Counted from the stretch's first letter, positions 10,561 through 23,159 are shown. The stretch is DNA of 64,000 bases from Spirometra erinaceieuropaei (GCA_902702965.1 CACRXP010000429.1:180677-244676), one strand, 5' to 3'. The notes: generated by a model not told the origin, from the sequence alone. Numbers and translations: made by a program.

Positions 10561-12357
10561 GGCTGACTAACCACATACAACTTTCTGCCCCCTTCCGCTC
10601 TTGCCTAGCCTGTATTTTAAAATCTACCTTTTATAGATTTTTGCTTCACTCACTGTTCCCCGCCCTATTTAAATGTATTGGCCTGATGAGAATTTACCGA
10701 AAGGAACGTTCACTCACCACTGTCTCTTCTGAATTCTATTCTCATGTTTTAGAAGCCATTTAGGCAAGCGCTTAACTAACCTGGCTGCAAATTACCTTTG
10801 CGCTCGCCCAATGCACTTGCATCCACAAGGGCATGTTAATTCTTAGATAAAATTTGACGTGGCGTGCCATTTCAAAGCATCCTTCGACCGTGGATCTTGG
10901 ATAGCCTTAGTAGCACTGCAGAATACGAGTTTGGCTGAGTTATATGTTCTTTCAGTGGCGCATATTAATCGCCGCTTGATGGTTTGTGAGCTGTTGTCAA
11001 TCTAAAAGGGTAAAAGCATTAAAACGGGCTTTTTCGGAACTGATTGCTCCGGCACTTTTGGCCGTAGAGTGTTATTGTACTATTCGACGAACCGTGGGGG
11101 ATATCCTCGTTAAAGCAGAGCTGTTTCGAGGCAAGAAATTTCATCATCCAGCGTTTCAATAGAGTAAAAGTTTCTCGCTCTTTAAAATAGAGCGTAAACC
11201 GAATTTTGCTTTCGTTGTGTCGGCACAAAACTCTAGAAATGTAGGTATTACATTTTCCATCTACCTTTGTGGAAACCCGATCGCCTTATTGAAACATCTT
11301 CATGCCTAGTCATAATTTTCTCTTTGGAAGTTCAAACCACCGTACATTTCACACATGTTATCTGTGCTATGCAATCGCAGGTTGCAGTAGATAAGCCGTC
11401 ACGAAATCTATTGTAACCAATTTGCTGTCTTTGCCTGCTTTAAATTCATTTCAGCGAAATTTAGCTTCAAGTCGAAAGATTCACTCATTGGAAAACACAT
11501 GTTTTAGTAAATCGAAGCTTTTGGGACTCACAGTCGAACTTATCACCAGCGACAAAAAATATCAGTGGACGCACAAGCGGGTGCGGCATATATGTGATGC
11601 AGTTGCTGCTGAATCTCATGTCCAACATAATCGGCAGCTCACCGATCGCATAAGTGATGCACGTACTTTCTGTCACGGAAGCTTGATAACATCAGTTACG
11701 TCAGTCGGTGATTCATGTTTTAACTACTAATTACGTAAGGCATAATCTTACGTTGTAAGTGCGTCATGTAAGTAATCAGAAACCTATTAATTGGCTATCC
11801 CTATCTGTAAACGATGTGTTGTCTCCATAAACGTGTATTTAAAAGATTTGGCATCAGCTGAACAGCGGAAATTTACCTCAGAGGTCATCACTGAATAAGT
11901 CGGAGAAGGCACTGAGACCCAGCCCGATAAAATAACTCTCTGGTAAAATAAATGTTGCGGGCCACGACACCATCTCAAACACCCCATCTCCGAAGGTTTA
12001 AATGATGGACAAGATTAGAGCAAAAATGCCAGCCATGCCAGCATATCCAGATGTTTGCAGAGATTCTATCTCACTTCTGACAGGCAGCTATCGCCTCCGC
12101 ACAAACACCCAAACGGGCCATCGTAGTGATCTGTAGGGGAGCAAAGCGGATTTCATCCCACCCAGAAGTGACCCATTATTTGTCTGTTAATCCACCAAGT
12201 CATCAGTTTACTTATTTCGCCTGTTCGATATAGAGATTCAAAGCATCTGGTCTCAAATCTAACTGGATAACATGCTTCTTCCAGTTAAAGGCAGCGCTAC
12301 GAACAACAATCTCATTCAAAATTTAAATCAGCCCTACTGACCTCCGATGATCACCCG
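10561..12357. other. Non-coding DNA, no supported gene
   Basis: Short frames only (up to about 102 codons at 11,422-11,730), none recognised. No repeat identified. Confidence 0.35.
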
Positions 12358-13165
12358 TTATTAGCCACGATTCACTTTAACTTACGTCTCCTGTCCGCAT
12401 ACAAAGCTAAACGGAGTACTTTAGATGCTGTCGCTCTTGTGGTCCACTCTGCTCTAAAAGCATTAGACAAGGGTTGCCGCGAGTATGCGTGCGCTTTTCT
12501 TGATTACTCCTCCGCCTTCAATACCGTCCCGCGCCCTCTTCTCCTTTCCAAAACCTCCGCATGTGGCTCTCCAGGCTGGGTCGTCTCTTGGCTGAGCGAT
12601 TATTTTGCCTTCCGCACCCAATTTGTCCAATCTGGCAAGCGGAAATCTTCGACCCTTCCCAATGACTGCGGTGTTCTTCAAGGTTCCATTCTAACCCCTC
12701 ACTTTTCACCTAATGACTGTCTTCTGGTCAAGTATGCTGACGATGTGGTTGTTGGACACCCTCTCCAAAGTCAGACACACCTCCAGCCTCTATGGGATGG
12801 CCTTAACCATGTCCCGGTATGGTCGGAGGAAAATGGTCTCCTAATGAACAGCCAAAAATCCGCTCAGTGTATTTTACGATTGCGGCCCTCTCCTAGTCCT
12901 GAATCTTCTGACATCCTTTCTGACGAGTTATTCTCTTTCACGTAGCTTGGCGTTACTTTGTCCCCAAAACTTTCATTTTTCCTCCATATTGAGTCATTAT
13001 TTGCTAAAGCTGGTAAACGTTATTGCATACGTCGTTTACGTTCCTACAACACACCTTAACCCCTAGTCTGGCGGTTCATCGATGCCTGAATTCACCCTCT
13101 TATCATATACTGCTCTCCCGTCATTGTTCCTGCTTTGCTCAAAAAAGATCTTTTTGATTTTCAAA
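12358..13165 (+). pseudogene. LINE (jockey/CR1-like) reverse transcriptase pseudogene
   Basis: One reading frame carries the core of a non-LTR retrotransposon RT: AYKAKRSTLDAVALV, motif A as CAFLDYSSAFNTVPR (about 12,490-12,535), motif B as GVLQGSILTP (about 12,670-12,700) and the catalytic motif C as KYADDVVVG (about 12,730-12,757). After TAG (12,943-12,945) the same frame resumes with LGVTLSPKLSF and later IRRLRSYNTP. It then meets TAA and TGA, and still reads YCSPVIVPALLKKDL. The interval between motifs B and C is only about fifteen residues, shorter than usual, so there is probably an internal deletion. The catalytic Asp pair is intact, but the stops make it non-functional. No endonuclease domain was found upstream. 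Confidence 0.85.
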
Positions 13166-13925
13166 TGAGTCCTCCGAATGCTCTCTTCTGCCGCTGGCGT
13201 TTCTTATGTTTTTTTTACTCAACACTTCCTGCAACGACATTTCAGTACTATCAAGTAATTTGCTGGTCGGATTATAGGTGGCGCTGCCTATTCCTTGCAT
13301 TCAGATCATATTTCTGAGAAGTCCTCCAGCCCGATGCGTCGTAGCTTCCGTCTTATATTTTCTCTCACATCGCTATTTGGGCGTCTGTATTGCCATTTCT
13401 GACGCGCTATCTTAGGTGTGAAGAAATAGAAACGATGAGACTGCAATGAACGTCAATGTCCACCGCGAAAGATCTAGTTTATAATGATAGCAGACTTGCG
13501 CAGCATCTGCGGCACTCTACCATCCATAACTCACCTAAATCCGGCGGCAATGCAAGTTCAGAACGACGAAGGCGGCTCGGATGCAGCGGCTGACATGAGT
13601 AAACAGACCACACAACACACGCCCCAATCAGACGCTAGGTTGCGACAGTGAACCTGGGAGGTACATTTTCCGTCCTTGTGCATATTTTACATCGGTCCCA
13701 CAATAGAGCTTAAAGTTTTCGTGCTGTACTTTGTGAGTCACGATTAGCTATCCACCATTTTAATGCTTTACATTCAATAGATCGTTTTGCTAATAAAATT
13801 TCTTGGTCGACATTTAAGCGGCTAACAAGGCATAGAGGGATATTACTATTTTTCTTAAATTAGTTTAAAGGTCAGAATTATGTTATCTAGGTGACAATTC
13901 TTTTAAAATCAATTGTGTTAACGGT
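13166..13925. other. Non-coding DNA, no supported gene
   Basis: No coding or repeat feature recognised between the RT pseudogene and the AGT microsatellite region. Confidence 0.35.
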
Positions 13926-14004
13926 TGGATACCAGTGTCGCAACACTCCGTTACTGATGCTAGTATTATTGCAGTTAGTTACCCATACTGTAAGCGTTGG
14001 TAGA

Positions 14005-14255
14005 GTAGCATTGGCAGCCGTGGTGGCGGTGGTAGTAGTAGTACTAATAGTAGGATTATTAGTAGTATTCGCCGTATCAGTGGTGGTAGACGGGTGAAAA
14101 ATTTTTCTTCAGTGTTGCGACACTGTATTCCCGCCAGTGGTAGTAGTATAAGTAGTAACAGCGGTAGTAGTGGTAGTAGTAGCAGTAGTAGTGGTGGTGG
14201 TGGTAGTAGTAGTATTAGTGGTAGTAGTAGAAGTAGTAGTAGTAGTCCGCCCGTA
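14005..14255 (+). repeat. Imperfect AGT/GGT trinucleotide microsatellite
   Basis: Two blocks of AGT, GGT and GCR triplets (about 14,015-14,095 and 14,138-14,252) are split by a non-repetitive piece. They produce artefactual Ser/Gly frames on the plus strand and Leu/Pro frames on the minus strand. See the flanking 24-bp motif. Confidence 0.9.
14112..14136 (+). repeat. 24-bp motif repeated around the microsatellite
   Basis: AGTGTTGCGACACTGTATTC followed by CCGCC occurs here and, with one change, at about 14,285-14,309. The core GTGTCGCAACAC also lies inverted at 13,935-13,946. The core GTGTTGCGACAC is nearly self-complementary. The repeats bracket the second AGT block, as if the block had been duplicated or captured with its flanks. 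Confidence 0.7.
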
Positions 14256-14319
14256 AGACAGGCTGGTGGGGGAATAGACAATTCTAAGTGTTGCAACACT
14301 GTATTCCCGCCGTGTTAAC

Positions 14320-14875
14320 TAGCAGCAAACGATAGTTGTAGTGCTTTGGCATTGGTATATGTAAGTGGTTTCGGAGGTCGAAATTTCATGTTTGAATGCG
14401 TTGTGATTTAAGAAAACAATGGTATGGACAAGCAACGTTAAAAGTATTAGAACATTGCATTTGCATACATGAAAATACGGTGGATACGGGGTCTTTCAAA
14501 AAAATACGGGTGGAATCATTTCTTAAAATTCTGCTTAGCAAGCGTAGGGCATTTTTTGACACAAAAACTCAGTAAGAAACCTGTTTAGAGGTAGCCTTTT
14601 TTTACTACACTGAACATTTCTGGAGTGGCCGTGGCATGTTGTCACGTTTCGGGGTTACATCTTGCAATACAGTTTTCACGACAGTATTTATCTGCAGCTA
14701 ACTATAAACGGATACGGAAATTCATGATAGGAGTGCTGCTGCATGAGTCGTTAGCAAATAGAGTCACTTCGCAACGGATTATTAAGAATAGAGCCGCGTT
14801 AAGTCATAAGTGGAACGGATGATAACAGTCCGCATTTAGGCTCGACCGCGATTTTCATCATACGCCCGCTGTGGC
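14320..14875. other. Non-coding DNA, no supported gene
   Basis: No recognisable coding, RNA or repeat feature. Confidence 0.35.
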
Positions 14876-14879
14876 AATT

Positions 14880-15715
14880 CACAGGAAATGCATGCCGATG
14901 ATCTGTATGAGCGTAATTAGGAAAAGGATGCAGCAATTCGGACTTCACAAGCAAAAGACCATGAGCAAGCCGTTTTTAAATAGGAAGCATATTAGCGAAC
15001 ATATTTATTAGCCAAAATTGTGTTGATTATTGCATCATTTTGCAGCAGCACCTACTTCTGCAATTAGACCTTATTGTTGTATAAGCACGCAAAACCGACC
15101 CAGGGAGCCATTTGTGAAAAAACCTTTCAAAATGGGCATTCTGCGTCAAAGTCAACCTTCAAGGACCGTCGACGGTTGCTAATTAATATGGTTATCGCAT
15201 TCGGAGAGTGGCCTATATGGCTGTCGACGCTAGATACCACTAGCAACAAGGTGTTCGTTGATATTGCAAAAGGATGTCTTCGATTACAATGACATCTACC
15301 GATCCCGAATCAATGTCACAATTCCACACGAAAGCGCCTATGAATATCGCAGGAAACTGAACTTCACCAGTAAAAGACAATGACCAATCCGTTCTTATGT
15401 TGGGACATTTTGGCAAACATTTAATGCTTGTTAGAAGCTATAATGATTACCGCACCTCATCCCTGAAGAAAATTCTGTAATGAAGTCCTACTTGCCACAC
15501 AAGACCATGTCGTCCTCCTTGATGGCCACATATGGAAGAAACTTTTGAAGAGAATTCATTGCGCCGATGACAAACTTTAAAAACAATTGGCAGTCGATGG
15601 TTTTAGTGGCTACCTAATTCGGAGAGCGGCCAACTTGGCAGTCAACTACAGCCACTATCAACAGTAAATTCGTCGATATTGGAAAGGATGTCTTCAGTAA
15701 CAATGAATTTCACCA
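14880..15715 (+). repeat. Diverged tandem duplication, period about 418 bp
   Basis: Two units, about 14,880-15,298 and 15,299-15,715, share ordered anchors. TTCACAAGCAAAAGACCATG (about 14,943) matches TTCACCAGTAAAAGACAATG. ATTCGGAGAGTGGCC (15,199) matches ATTCGGAGAGCGGCC (15,617). The motif GATATTGCAAAAGGATGTCTT (split form) matches a near-identical stretch about 418 bp later. Many substitutions separate the units, so the duplication is old. No conserved frame spans both units. Confidence 0.7.
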
Positions 15716-18325
15716 ACGCAGGATAAATAACTGCATTGTGCACGGTAGTGCTTCCTTCCATTGCACTAACGTAGTATGCATCTGGCAGCGACTCAATTAT
15801 AATCTAGCATTGTAGACAACTACAAGGCTCTTCGCGCTCAACCTGCAATCGATTTTCATTCTTGTCAACAGCGCGGAACTCAATCTGAATTTATCGAAAG
15901 TTATTGTCTGTCACCGCAAGAGCAACTTTATTTTCTTCGGATTATAGCCCTCAACAACTCATTGAAAACATCGCGGTTATCTCCATGTCTAAGGGGATCT
16001 TCGCCATGCTAAGTGCAAAAAATGTCAACAAAGTACTGATCTTTTGTACTTGTTGTCATTTTTATTACTTACTCCCTCCCTCATGAAATCTCATATTAAG
16101 CATCATACGAATGATGTATAATGTAGCCATTGTCCAAAAGCCTTTTTTCCAGTGGAAGCCATTGGTTATCATCAAAAACTAATTTTTAAACCCCGTCATG
16201 CTCTCTTTTTGAGAACGGGCGAATGTTATCCAATTTTGCGCTAAACGCATGTTCGTTCGAAATTCACGGCATTTTATGAGTTATATTTCCAAATTAATTT
16301 GATTATTTAGTCAGCTTGCATATTTTTTTCCACAATCTGCCGTGTAGTTTTTTTTACTGATATGGTTTGGACCACCGCCAACCATTGAAACAATTACGAG
16401 TGTAGTCCTGTAAGAGCTTTCTGTCAACCCCTATAAATGGTCCGCAATTATTCTAAAGAGAACGTAAGAAAAACGGAATAAATTTCTGTCCGCGTTGTTG
16501 GCGAATTCCCACACGCGCCCATGCTTCAATCACCTAAACCACGTCTTTCTTCAGTGGTTCTAAAGAGCACCTGCAGGACACGACTAGCTCGAAATCGCCC
16601 GCCGCCTTCAAATGCCGATAAAGTTAGGTGCCGAAAAATAAACTGAAACTCGCAGAACACTGTGGAAGCGAATGAGAGTGACCACATCAGACTGATGTTC
16701 TCTCGCTTTGTTTCAGCGTCTGTTGGGATTGTTCCACGACGGCAAACGTTTGCCAGGGGCTAGCCAATGGCAGTGTATCATACTCGATCTAATTATTAGT
16801 GCACGAGAGGGCGTGGGGTTATTGGAGCGTTCGTAGTAGGACTTTCTCAGCGTGTCTTCCAAATTCGTCACTTCGACAGCAAATGGCAAACATCGCGGAA
16901 TCATGGACTCTCGCAATTTTCAGGATGAATTTCAGGCGATATAAAACAATTGTTAAAATCCGCGGTTCCAGACTCCGTCAGAGATATTCGTGCTTGCGTG
17001 TATAAGTTTAATAATCAGGTTGTTTATTCTCATGCTCCTCGGCTATGTCCTCGTCTTTGTCTTAATTCAGATTGGAAAAGTTTAGAGATCCGGGAAGATT
17101 ATTAGAAGAAGCGAAACCGGGCATGTTGTCAGTCAACCGTACCCAGACACAAGGTTAGTATGACCAGGGGTCAAATCTGGAATGAATAAATCGTTGAGAT
17201 GGACGATATTTCTCATGCTGAGCAAGCCTGATAAAGAAGTATTGGACGTATATGTCGATGAATTTGTGGAACTCATTGTAGTCTGTCCAAGAGACAGAGA
17301 GGAAGGTGAAAGTGATTGAGTGTGCAGCAAACGTTTCACTTTATCCATCGTGCAAGCAGTCGAGAGAGTTCCCAGTATGCTGGAGCATCTAATTTCATTT
17401 GCTGCATATTGGTTCCTGCTTGCCAGACAGCAAACGTGACAGTGGCCCTGGGGATGTTTGTTGAGGCCCCGACTTAGGCAGGAATTACGTCGAGTTTTGC
17501 GAAATATCCTAAGATTAATTTTGTCGGAGGGGGAGAAGAGTAAGCTGTATTATCGAGCATTTCATTAACAAGTGGCGTGACTGTTGCGAATGTTGTGGCA
17601 ACACGACATCTACCAGACAAAGAAGAGAGACTGGCGGCAAAAAAGGAAATTTTTTATTTCGCGGTGCATTATGGAACACGATTATAATCGAAAGGATATC
17701 CTATAGAGCACAAAGCCAAAATCGCGTCCTTCATCTTAAATCAAAAGCGACTTTGCATGACAGAACAGACCAATCTTGCTGTCGATTGAACGCGTGAATT
17801 CATTTAGCCATTCGATGTGTAAGTTACATCGTCCAGCAAGCGTGATATCATTTCCTTGCGTGTGCAGCCCTATTAATGCTTGACCGGTCATTCGTGATTT
17901 ATCCAGTAAGATGTTGTCGAGTAAGGGCCAGTGAACAACTAAAAAGCGAGTGAGAGGACATTCGAGTCTAGAATAGTCAACGATCAAATATTTTAAGTGA
18001 TTTTGCTGCGTGAGATACTGTGCTACGCAGGTTTTCAGAATGAAGATGTTGCTCCTGGAGCTCGCTTTCGTTCTCGCTTTTTCAGCTGTCACATGGGAAC
18101 ACATGTATGCAATGCAAGCAACCGAATATTTTCAGCTTACAAGAGACCGGACGTGTTGTCGGTCCGACGAATTACACGGTTCGTGTAGGGAGTGAAGTTT
18201 TTCATTTCAACAAACCCATCAAAGTGGCATACTGAAATTCGTTCTTGCCCTTAATTTGGACAAGTACGTAGTCTGAGACTGCCGACTGGGTTGATATGAG
18301 TCTAACTAATCAGCCGACGCAGTAA
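15716..18325. other. Non-coding DNA, no supported gene
   Basis: Frames up to 122 codons (minus, 17,736-18,104) are unrecognised and compatible with chance. No retroelement motif was found. Confidence 0.3.
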
Positions 18326-18329
18326 GTTT

Positions 18330-18620
18330 TGTTGCAAATATTTGACTGCCGCGGCTGTATTGTTGAATTATGCGGTACCACCCGCGTACACGTTTGCTGC
18401 GCTAAAGGGGCACTGAACGGATACCGGCGCCTGATTGAGACAGGGCACCCGTTAACCGCGCATCCCAAGACAAATGCCAGGCGCAGTGTTAGTCGTTGGA
18501 CGGCAAGTCACCGCACAAACCACTTGCGCCCAAAAAGAGGATCGGATGACTGACCGGCTTAGACGGGGAACCGGTGAATAGGAAAGACAGAAAGCGAGAG
18601 GTCAACACTGCTGAATCCGC
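18330..18620. other. CpG-richer, GC-richer island
   Basis: This segment is visibly richer in G, C and CpG than its surroundings (for example GGATACCGGCGCCTG near 18,418). Its 74-codon frame (18,329-18,553) has no recognised domain. It could be a fragment of a younger or GC-biased mobile element, or a regulatory patch. Nothing in the sequence decides this. Confidence 0.3.
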
Positions 18621-19094
18621 CCCCATTTCAAATCAGGGCATAAGTCAATATTAAAAAGTCGTATGTGCCCGAATCTATAACGACAGGCTAAATGCGTGAC
18701 TTGAAGGCCGCCAACCTGTTAGCTAACGTGATCTCCTCAAGACAGAATGTCGAGTTTGTGTCCCTTGTTACTTTGTGGCATCGAAGGTCTTATTTCTTGA
18801 AATTCTGGTTCACTTTGAATGTAGTCGTGATTACCGCGAATGTACAGGCTACTTTTATTTTTCCGACACCGTCCGAGCTCACCTCAGATCGTCCTGATTT
18901 TGCCTTTAAAGTAAATGAGGGGTCACAATTGCGGCAGATACTACGCAATTCTGCTATAAGTATAAAACAATTCCTACCCTAGACATCATCCTGCTGTTAT
19001 CTTTTGATCGACACACGATGGATTTCGTCAAACGCGTCGATAAAACTCCGCTATGCGCCTCAAGCTTGCCTGGTAGGAATCTTTTCGGCCAGAA

Positions 19095-19380
19095 GAGTTA
19101 GTTATTTCATGACGCTGACGGCTTATGTCTTGTCTGGCTTCGGCTGTGACGATTTCAGGAAAGACATTAGGCTTTTTCTGAAGGTCTGATATGTTTGAAA
19201 CCTAAATATACAAGACTGTGCATGAAATTCTCATCTTTGAAAATAGAGCTTTATGACCCGTTTCATCTGCTTTTAATATATGCTCACTTCATAAGGATGA
19301 CGCGTTTTTCTTGTCTGATTTTAATGCTGCGGGATTCTAGAATGACATTTGGCTTTTTTATATGGTAAGACATCTTTCAT
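19095..19380 (+). repeat. Short diverged tandem duplication, period about 183 bp
   Basis: GACATTAGGCTTTTTCTGAAGG at about 19,161 (first 20 bases compared) matches GACATTTGGCTTTTTTATATGG at about 19,343. TTATGTCTTGTCTGGCTT near 19,122 matches TTTTTCTTGTCTGATTTT near 19,304. Only local similarity is visible, and there is no coding content. Confidence 0.45.
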
Positions 19381-20020
19381 ATAGAAGTCCGTGTTTCGTT
19401 GAAAGGAAAGATACAGGCTGCTTTAAAAACAATTGTAAGTGGAAATAGTAGATGACCAGGTGTTTGCGTGCTTGTAGGATTCAATTTCTACTGAAAAATC
19501 TATATCGTTATTAGCAATTCGATCACGAGAATTTTATCGAACTAAACAATATAATTAAGCAACCATAGTAGGAAGTAGAGGCATCACTGAGGTAATAATT
19601 GTGTCCCTAAATATGACGGACATGGTATTCGGCAGCCTCCTTGTCACATATGTGCCGCACCTGCTTGTGAGTCAATTCATCCTACCTTTGTTTGTACCTG
19701 GTTATGCTGAATTCGAGTAAAAATCCCAAAACCATCAGAGGCGTAAAATCCGTGCTCCAATGAATGAGCCTCCTTTGCGTGTAATGCGTCTTAGAGACTG
19801 CCATTAAGCAAGGCATTATATGCCGTCAATCGAAGCGGGAGTGGAGTGGAGTGGGAGCATGCCTTTTGCTCGAGATATGGACAAATGAGTTACAGGAGAA
19901 CTTACGCTTGGTAAGTTTCGTCTCTCTTTATCATATCGCCGTCCATTGTGTGCATTTTCGCAAGCCAATTCTTTCCTCAGACGAGGAAAATTGGAAAATG
20001 TGACTGCCTTAACAATATTA
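19381..20020. other. Non-coding DNA, no supported gene
   Basis: Nothing recognisable. Confidence 0.3.
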
Positions 20021-20434
20021 TCACGGAGGCAGCGTTACACTGGCCGGTTGACAATCAGACAATTCAATAACTACATCGATTTCTGTTCGTATTTTATTCA
20101 TTTCAAGCAGTAAAGGAACAAAAACGCCAGAGGGTTTTATCTGAAATAAAAGAAATCTCCTGACTCTGGCCCATATGTAATTATTTTTATGCATATGATT
20201 GTGAAACAACTCCACCAATTGCGAGCCAACTGTTCTGATGATGGATTTGAGTTCAAATATTTCTTGCATTCTTATACTGGCGTCTCCTGCCTCATAGCTG
20301 TTACCACGTAGTATAATGTGGTATTTTTTGGTTTTTTGGATTGGCTTTCTGTGAATACTCCCCCACCAACGTACACGATATGAAGACTGAAACGCACATC
20401 CTGCGGGCATGAAACTTTCCGATTTTGTGGCCAC
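20021..20434 (-). CDS. Unrecognised 137-codon open frame
   Basis: A minus-strand frame not explained by any repeat. The C-terminal half alternates basic and hydrophobic segments (WARVRRFLLFQIKPSGVFV) and ends SDCQPASVTLPP. There is no signal peptide or known motif, and a chance origin is likely at this length. An internal AG after a run ending CATCATCAG could act as a splice acceptor, so part of it might be an exon. Confidence 0.15.
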   Translation of the reverse strand: MATKSESFMPAGCAFQSSYRVRWWGSIHRKPIQKTKKYHIILRGNSYEAGDASIRMQEIFELKSIIRTVGSQLVELFHNHMHKNNYIWARVRRFLLFQIKPSGVFVPLLLEMNKIRTEIDVVIELSDCQPASVTLPP

Positions 20435-21886
20435 GTAAGTGAATTCGCCTTTTCAGTCGGCGCAAAAACGTCCAATTTTGTCGGTATAATTGCGAAACTG
20501 GAATTTGTAGTGTAGTGTGAAGACCGAAGTTGAGTAATGTTTGAGCACAGCTAACCTAACTTCCCATTTGCGGTATTCACCATGAAGCGTAATGTTTATC
20601 CATACCATCATTCATTTCATGCCTTGCCCATCTGACTTGGCGGTCATGTTTCAGTACTACAGGACCAATATTCATTTGATGACGTTTCATTTAACTGATT
20701 GGCGAAAACTTCAACAAACTATGCCGATCGGCTCGCATGCATTTTGCATTGCTTTGACCTTTTATGCACTGGAATAGACGATAAGGTCAAGTTTGTGCTG
20801 GCCTCATTAGCAGATTATTTATGCGCAATTCAATTGATCTGTATTGGACAGTATTGATTCTCGCCAAAAGCAGATGACATATGACTATAAGTAATACTTA
20901 TCTGACCCCTGCAAAAAGTTCATGCACAATAACTAGCATTTTGTGCCTGTGTCTATTTCACAGGAGGTTGTTCAAATTGTATCCAAATTAATGTTTTTTG
21001 GCACTTTATATTGATGATTAGAAAAATCTTTTAGGTCACTTTTAAAAACTTCTTCGTAGGTGGTATCCTATAAGTATGCTTTGAGTCTTCGTTTGAATTT
21101 TAGAAATCATATGTGATCCCAACACTAGGGAATTTGCGGTGCAAAAGCAAGACAGTGTCTCAGAATCCAATAGGTATGTAAGGGCTTGCACGAGGTGATA
21201 GAAAGCGAGATATTGCTGTGTCGGTTAATGGTGGCGCTGGGGACTAAAACGCACTCACATTTCGGCATGTGTTAGTGCTGATTTAGGCAGCTACCAGTGG
21301 ACTCGTAAAATCTAATTCGGTATCTGCCTCCAGTGTATGCATGCGTTTGAGTGAGTGAAATCAAACTTGATGTCTGACTTCGGTGATTTCAGAGGTAGCT
21401 CTGGTTTATAATTTGAAAAACTACGATGAAATAACCGTCAGTGCCCAGTGGGTTCACGAAATAGCGATATTCAGGCAAACTATATGGCATTTTCATATAT
21501 CTTCCGAAAGGATCGGATACATTGTTTCTAGTCCTCCCTGTTTATTCTGTTGGTGTTTATAGGGATAACCGTGGATAAAGGATTTCAAAAAGATTTTTAT
21601 TCCTTATTGATCGTGTAGATAGTGGAGGTCTTATTCTTCTTCCTCTTAGTCAGTGAAGCGTGCTTATTCGTGAAAAGGTTTAGTTACAAGCGAGTGATTG
21701 TGCACCACCAAAGGCCTGTGTACCTCTCGATACATAATTCTGCCAAACAGCTGACAAATTAGAGAAACTTAAATAAATCTGCCACGTTTTGCGGTCAGCG
21801 GATACCAAGGCAATTTTGCCGATTGCACCGTAGAGTGTGGAGCGGATAGAAGGATGACATAAAATGACACGATATGTTCGACGAGT
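20435..21886. other. Non-coding DNA, no supported gene
   Basis: No coding, RNA or repeat feature recognised. Confidence 0.3.
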
Positions 21887-21888
21887 TA

Positions 21889-22853
21889 CAGTGAGTGATT
21901 GATCTCATGAAATGCTAGTTGAAGTTCTGAAATGTGTTTCCAATTAGATAGGACTATTTTGGGGGGATTTTAATACCGAATTTCTTCCGGGATAATCCTA
22001 TAATATTTCCTAATAGACAGGATGTCGGCTTTTGAATGCACTACTTTTTAATCTCCTATGGAAACCGAATTCGAGAAAAATGACTTCTAAAATATCATGC
22101 ATTTTTCGCATTGATTTTCAGTGGTCTACCAAATTCAGCTATGTTTGATAAAAAAATGAGCAAGGCATGCTCTTTTCACTCGTTTGATAGAGAATCACGT
22201 TATTTTTACATTTTATACTCGAATAAGTAGTATAATTAGGTTTTGAAAATAATTTCTAATTTTGACATTTTTTAAGTCAGTGCAATGCCAATTTATACAT
22301 GTCCGTTTGCCACTGCTCCTCATAACACGTACAAGATAGCCCGCATCCTATGGAACTCAATATGATATCCTTTTAAAAACATACAAGAATATATGATTTT
22401 GCTTACGTGGAATGCATGCAACTTGCAGACTGAAATCTCTGGGCTCTAATACAACGACTAATCAGGCTCCAAGTTAGTAAGAAATACGAAAACTTTTCTA
22501 AAACCTAATTATATTAATTATCCAAATATAAAATGTGAAGGCCATGTGATTTTCCATCAAGCGAATGAAAAAATATTTCGTTCGTGTTTTTTATGAAATA
22601 AATTTTTATTTATAAGATCATTTAAAATCAGTGTGAAAAATGCATGCTGCTTAAAAAGTCATTTTCAGCGAGTACGGTTTCTAAGGATGATTGAAAATAA
22701 GTGCATTCAAAAGTAAACTTCCTGCCGAGTTCGAACTATTATCAGATCATGTCGGAAGATAGTCAGTATTACAACCCTACCTAAGTAATTCTTCCTAATT
22801 GAAAACGCATTTCAGAATTTCGGCGAACATTTCATGAAATCGGTCACTCACTG
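21889..22853 (+). mobile_element. Complete fold-back MITE with long inverted arms (copy 3)
   Basis: The element begins CAGTGAGTGATTGATCTCAT and ends with the inverted ATTTCATGAAATCGGTCACTCACTG (last 9 bases TCACTCACTG-type). It is flanked by TA on each side (21,887-21,888 and 22,854-22,855). The left arm (about 21,889-22,290) and right arm (about 22,480-22,853) are diverged reverse complements around a central segment of about 190 bp. TA target duplication plus a CAGTG terminus fit the Tc1/mariner superfamily. Long arms and lack of a transposase frame make it a non-autonomous fold-back element. This is the reference copy for the family in the window. Confidence 0.8.
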
Positions 22854-22907
22854 TATGCCGGACATTTAAAATTCTTCAGCGGCAGTGACCGTACCAGCTG
22901 ACATTTT

Positions 22908-23159
22908 GTGATAAGAGCAAAATCACGAGTTCTAGATGACAGCTTATGCGTTCGGGTCCATGTCATACCGAAGACATCCACAGATGATCACACGCATGCT
23001 TTCCTCGACGCCCAAGGTCGACGGAAAACCAGGGAACCGTTTGCTATGGCGACCAAGCTGACGGAGGTGCTCGATCAAAATGTTGGGTTGAAAAAGTGTA
23101 CAAAATGTCAGTACTATGACCTCAGCCAACATTTATTTAAACACGTCTGCGACTTATAA
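22908..23159 (+). CDS. Unrecognised frame with a zinc-finger-like end
   Basis: An 83-codon frame ends in KKCTKCQYYDLSQHLFKHVC, with spacing C-x2-C-x7-H-x3-H-x1-C, like a small zinc-binding motif. The preceding part is basic and polar. There is no start context or splice evidence, and it lies directly beside a fold-back element. It might be a terminal exon, a relic of a mobile-element protein, or chance. Confidence 0.2.
   Translation: MIRAKSRVLDDSLCVRVHVIPKTSTDDHTHAFLDAQGRRKTREPFAMATKLTEVLDQNVGLKKCTKCQYYDLSQHLFKHVCDL

Noticed and set aside
10683..10706. CTGATGAG followed by CCGAAAGG, hammerhead-like
   Set aside because: No helix II can form between the two parts, and helices I and III are absent.
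12463..12709. Minus-strand frames over the LINE RT
   Set aside because: They are shadows of the RT pseudogene, whose plus-strand motifs are clear.
13979..14318. Leu/Pro-rich minus frame and Ser/Gly-rich plus frame
   Set aside because: Both are translations of the AGT/GGT microsatellite.
17570..17650. Possible LTR start (TGTTGCGAATGTTG)
   Set aside because: No second copy, primer-binding site or polypurine tract was found.
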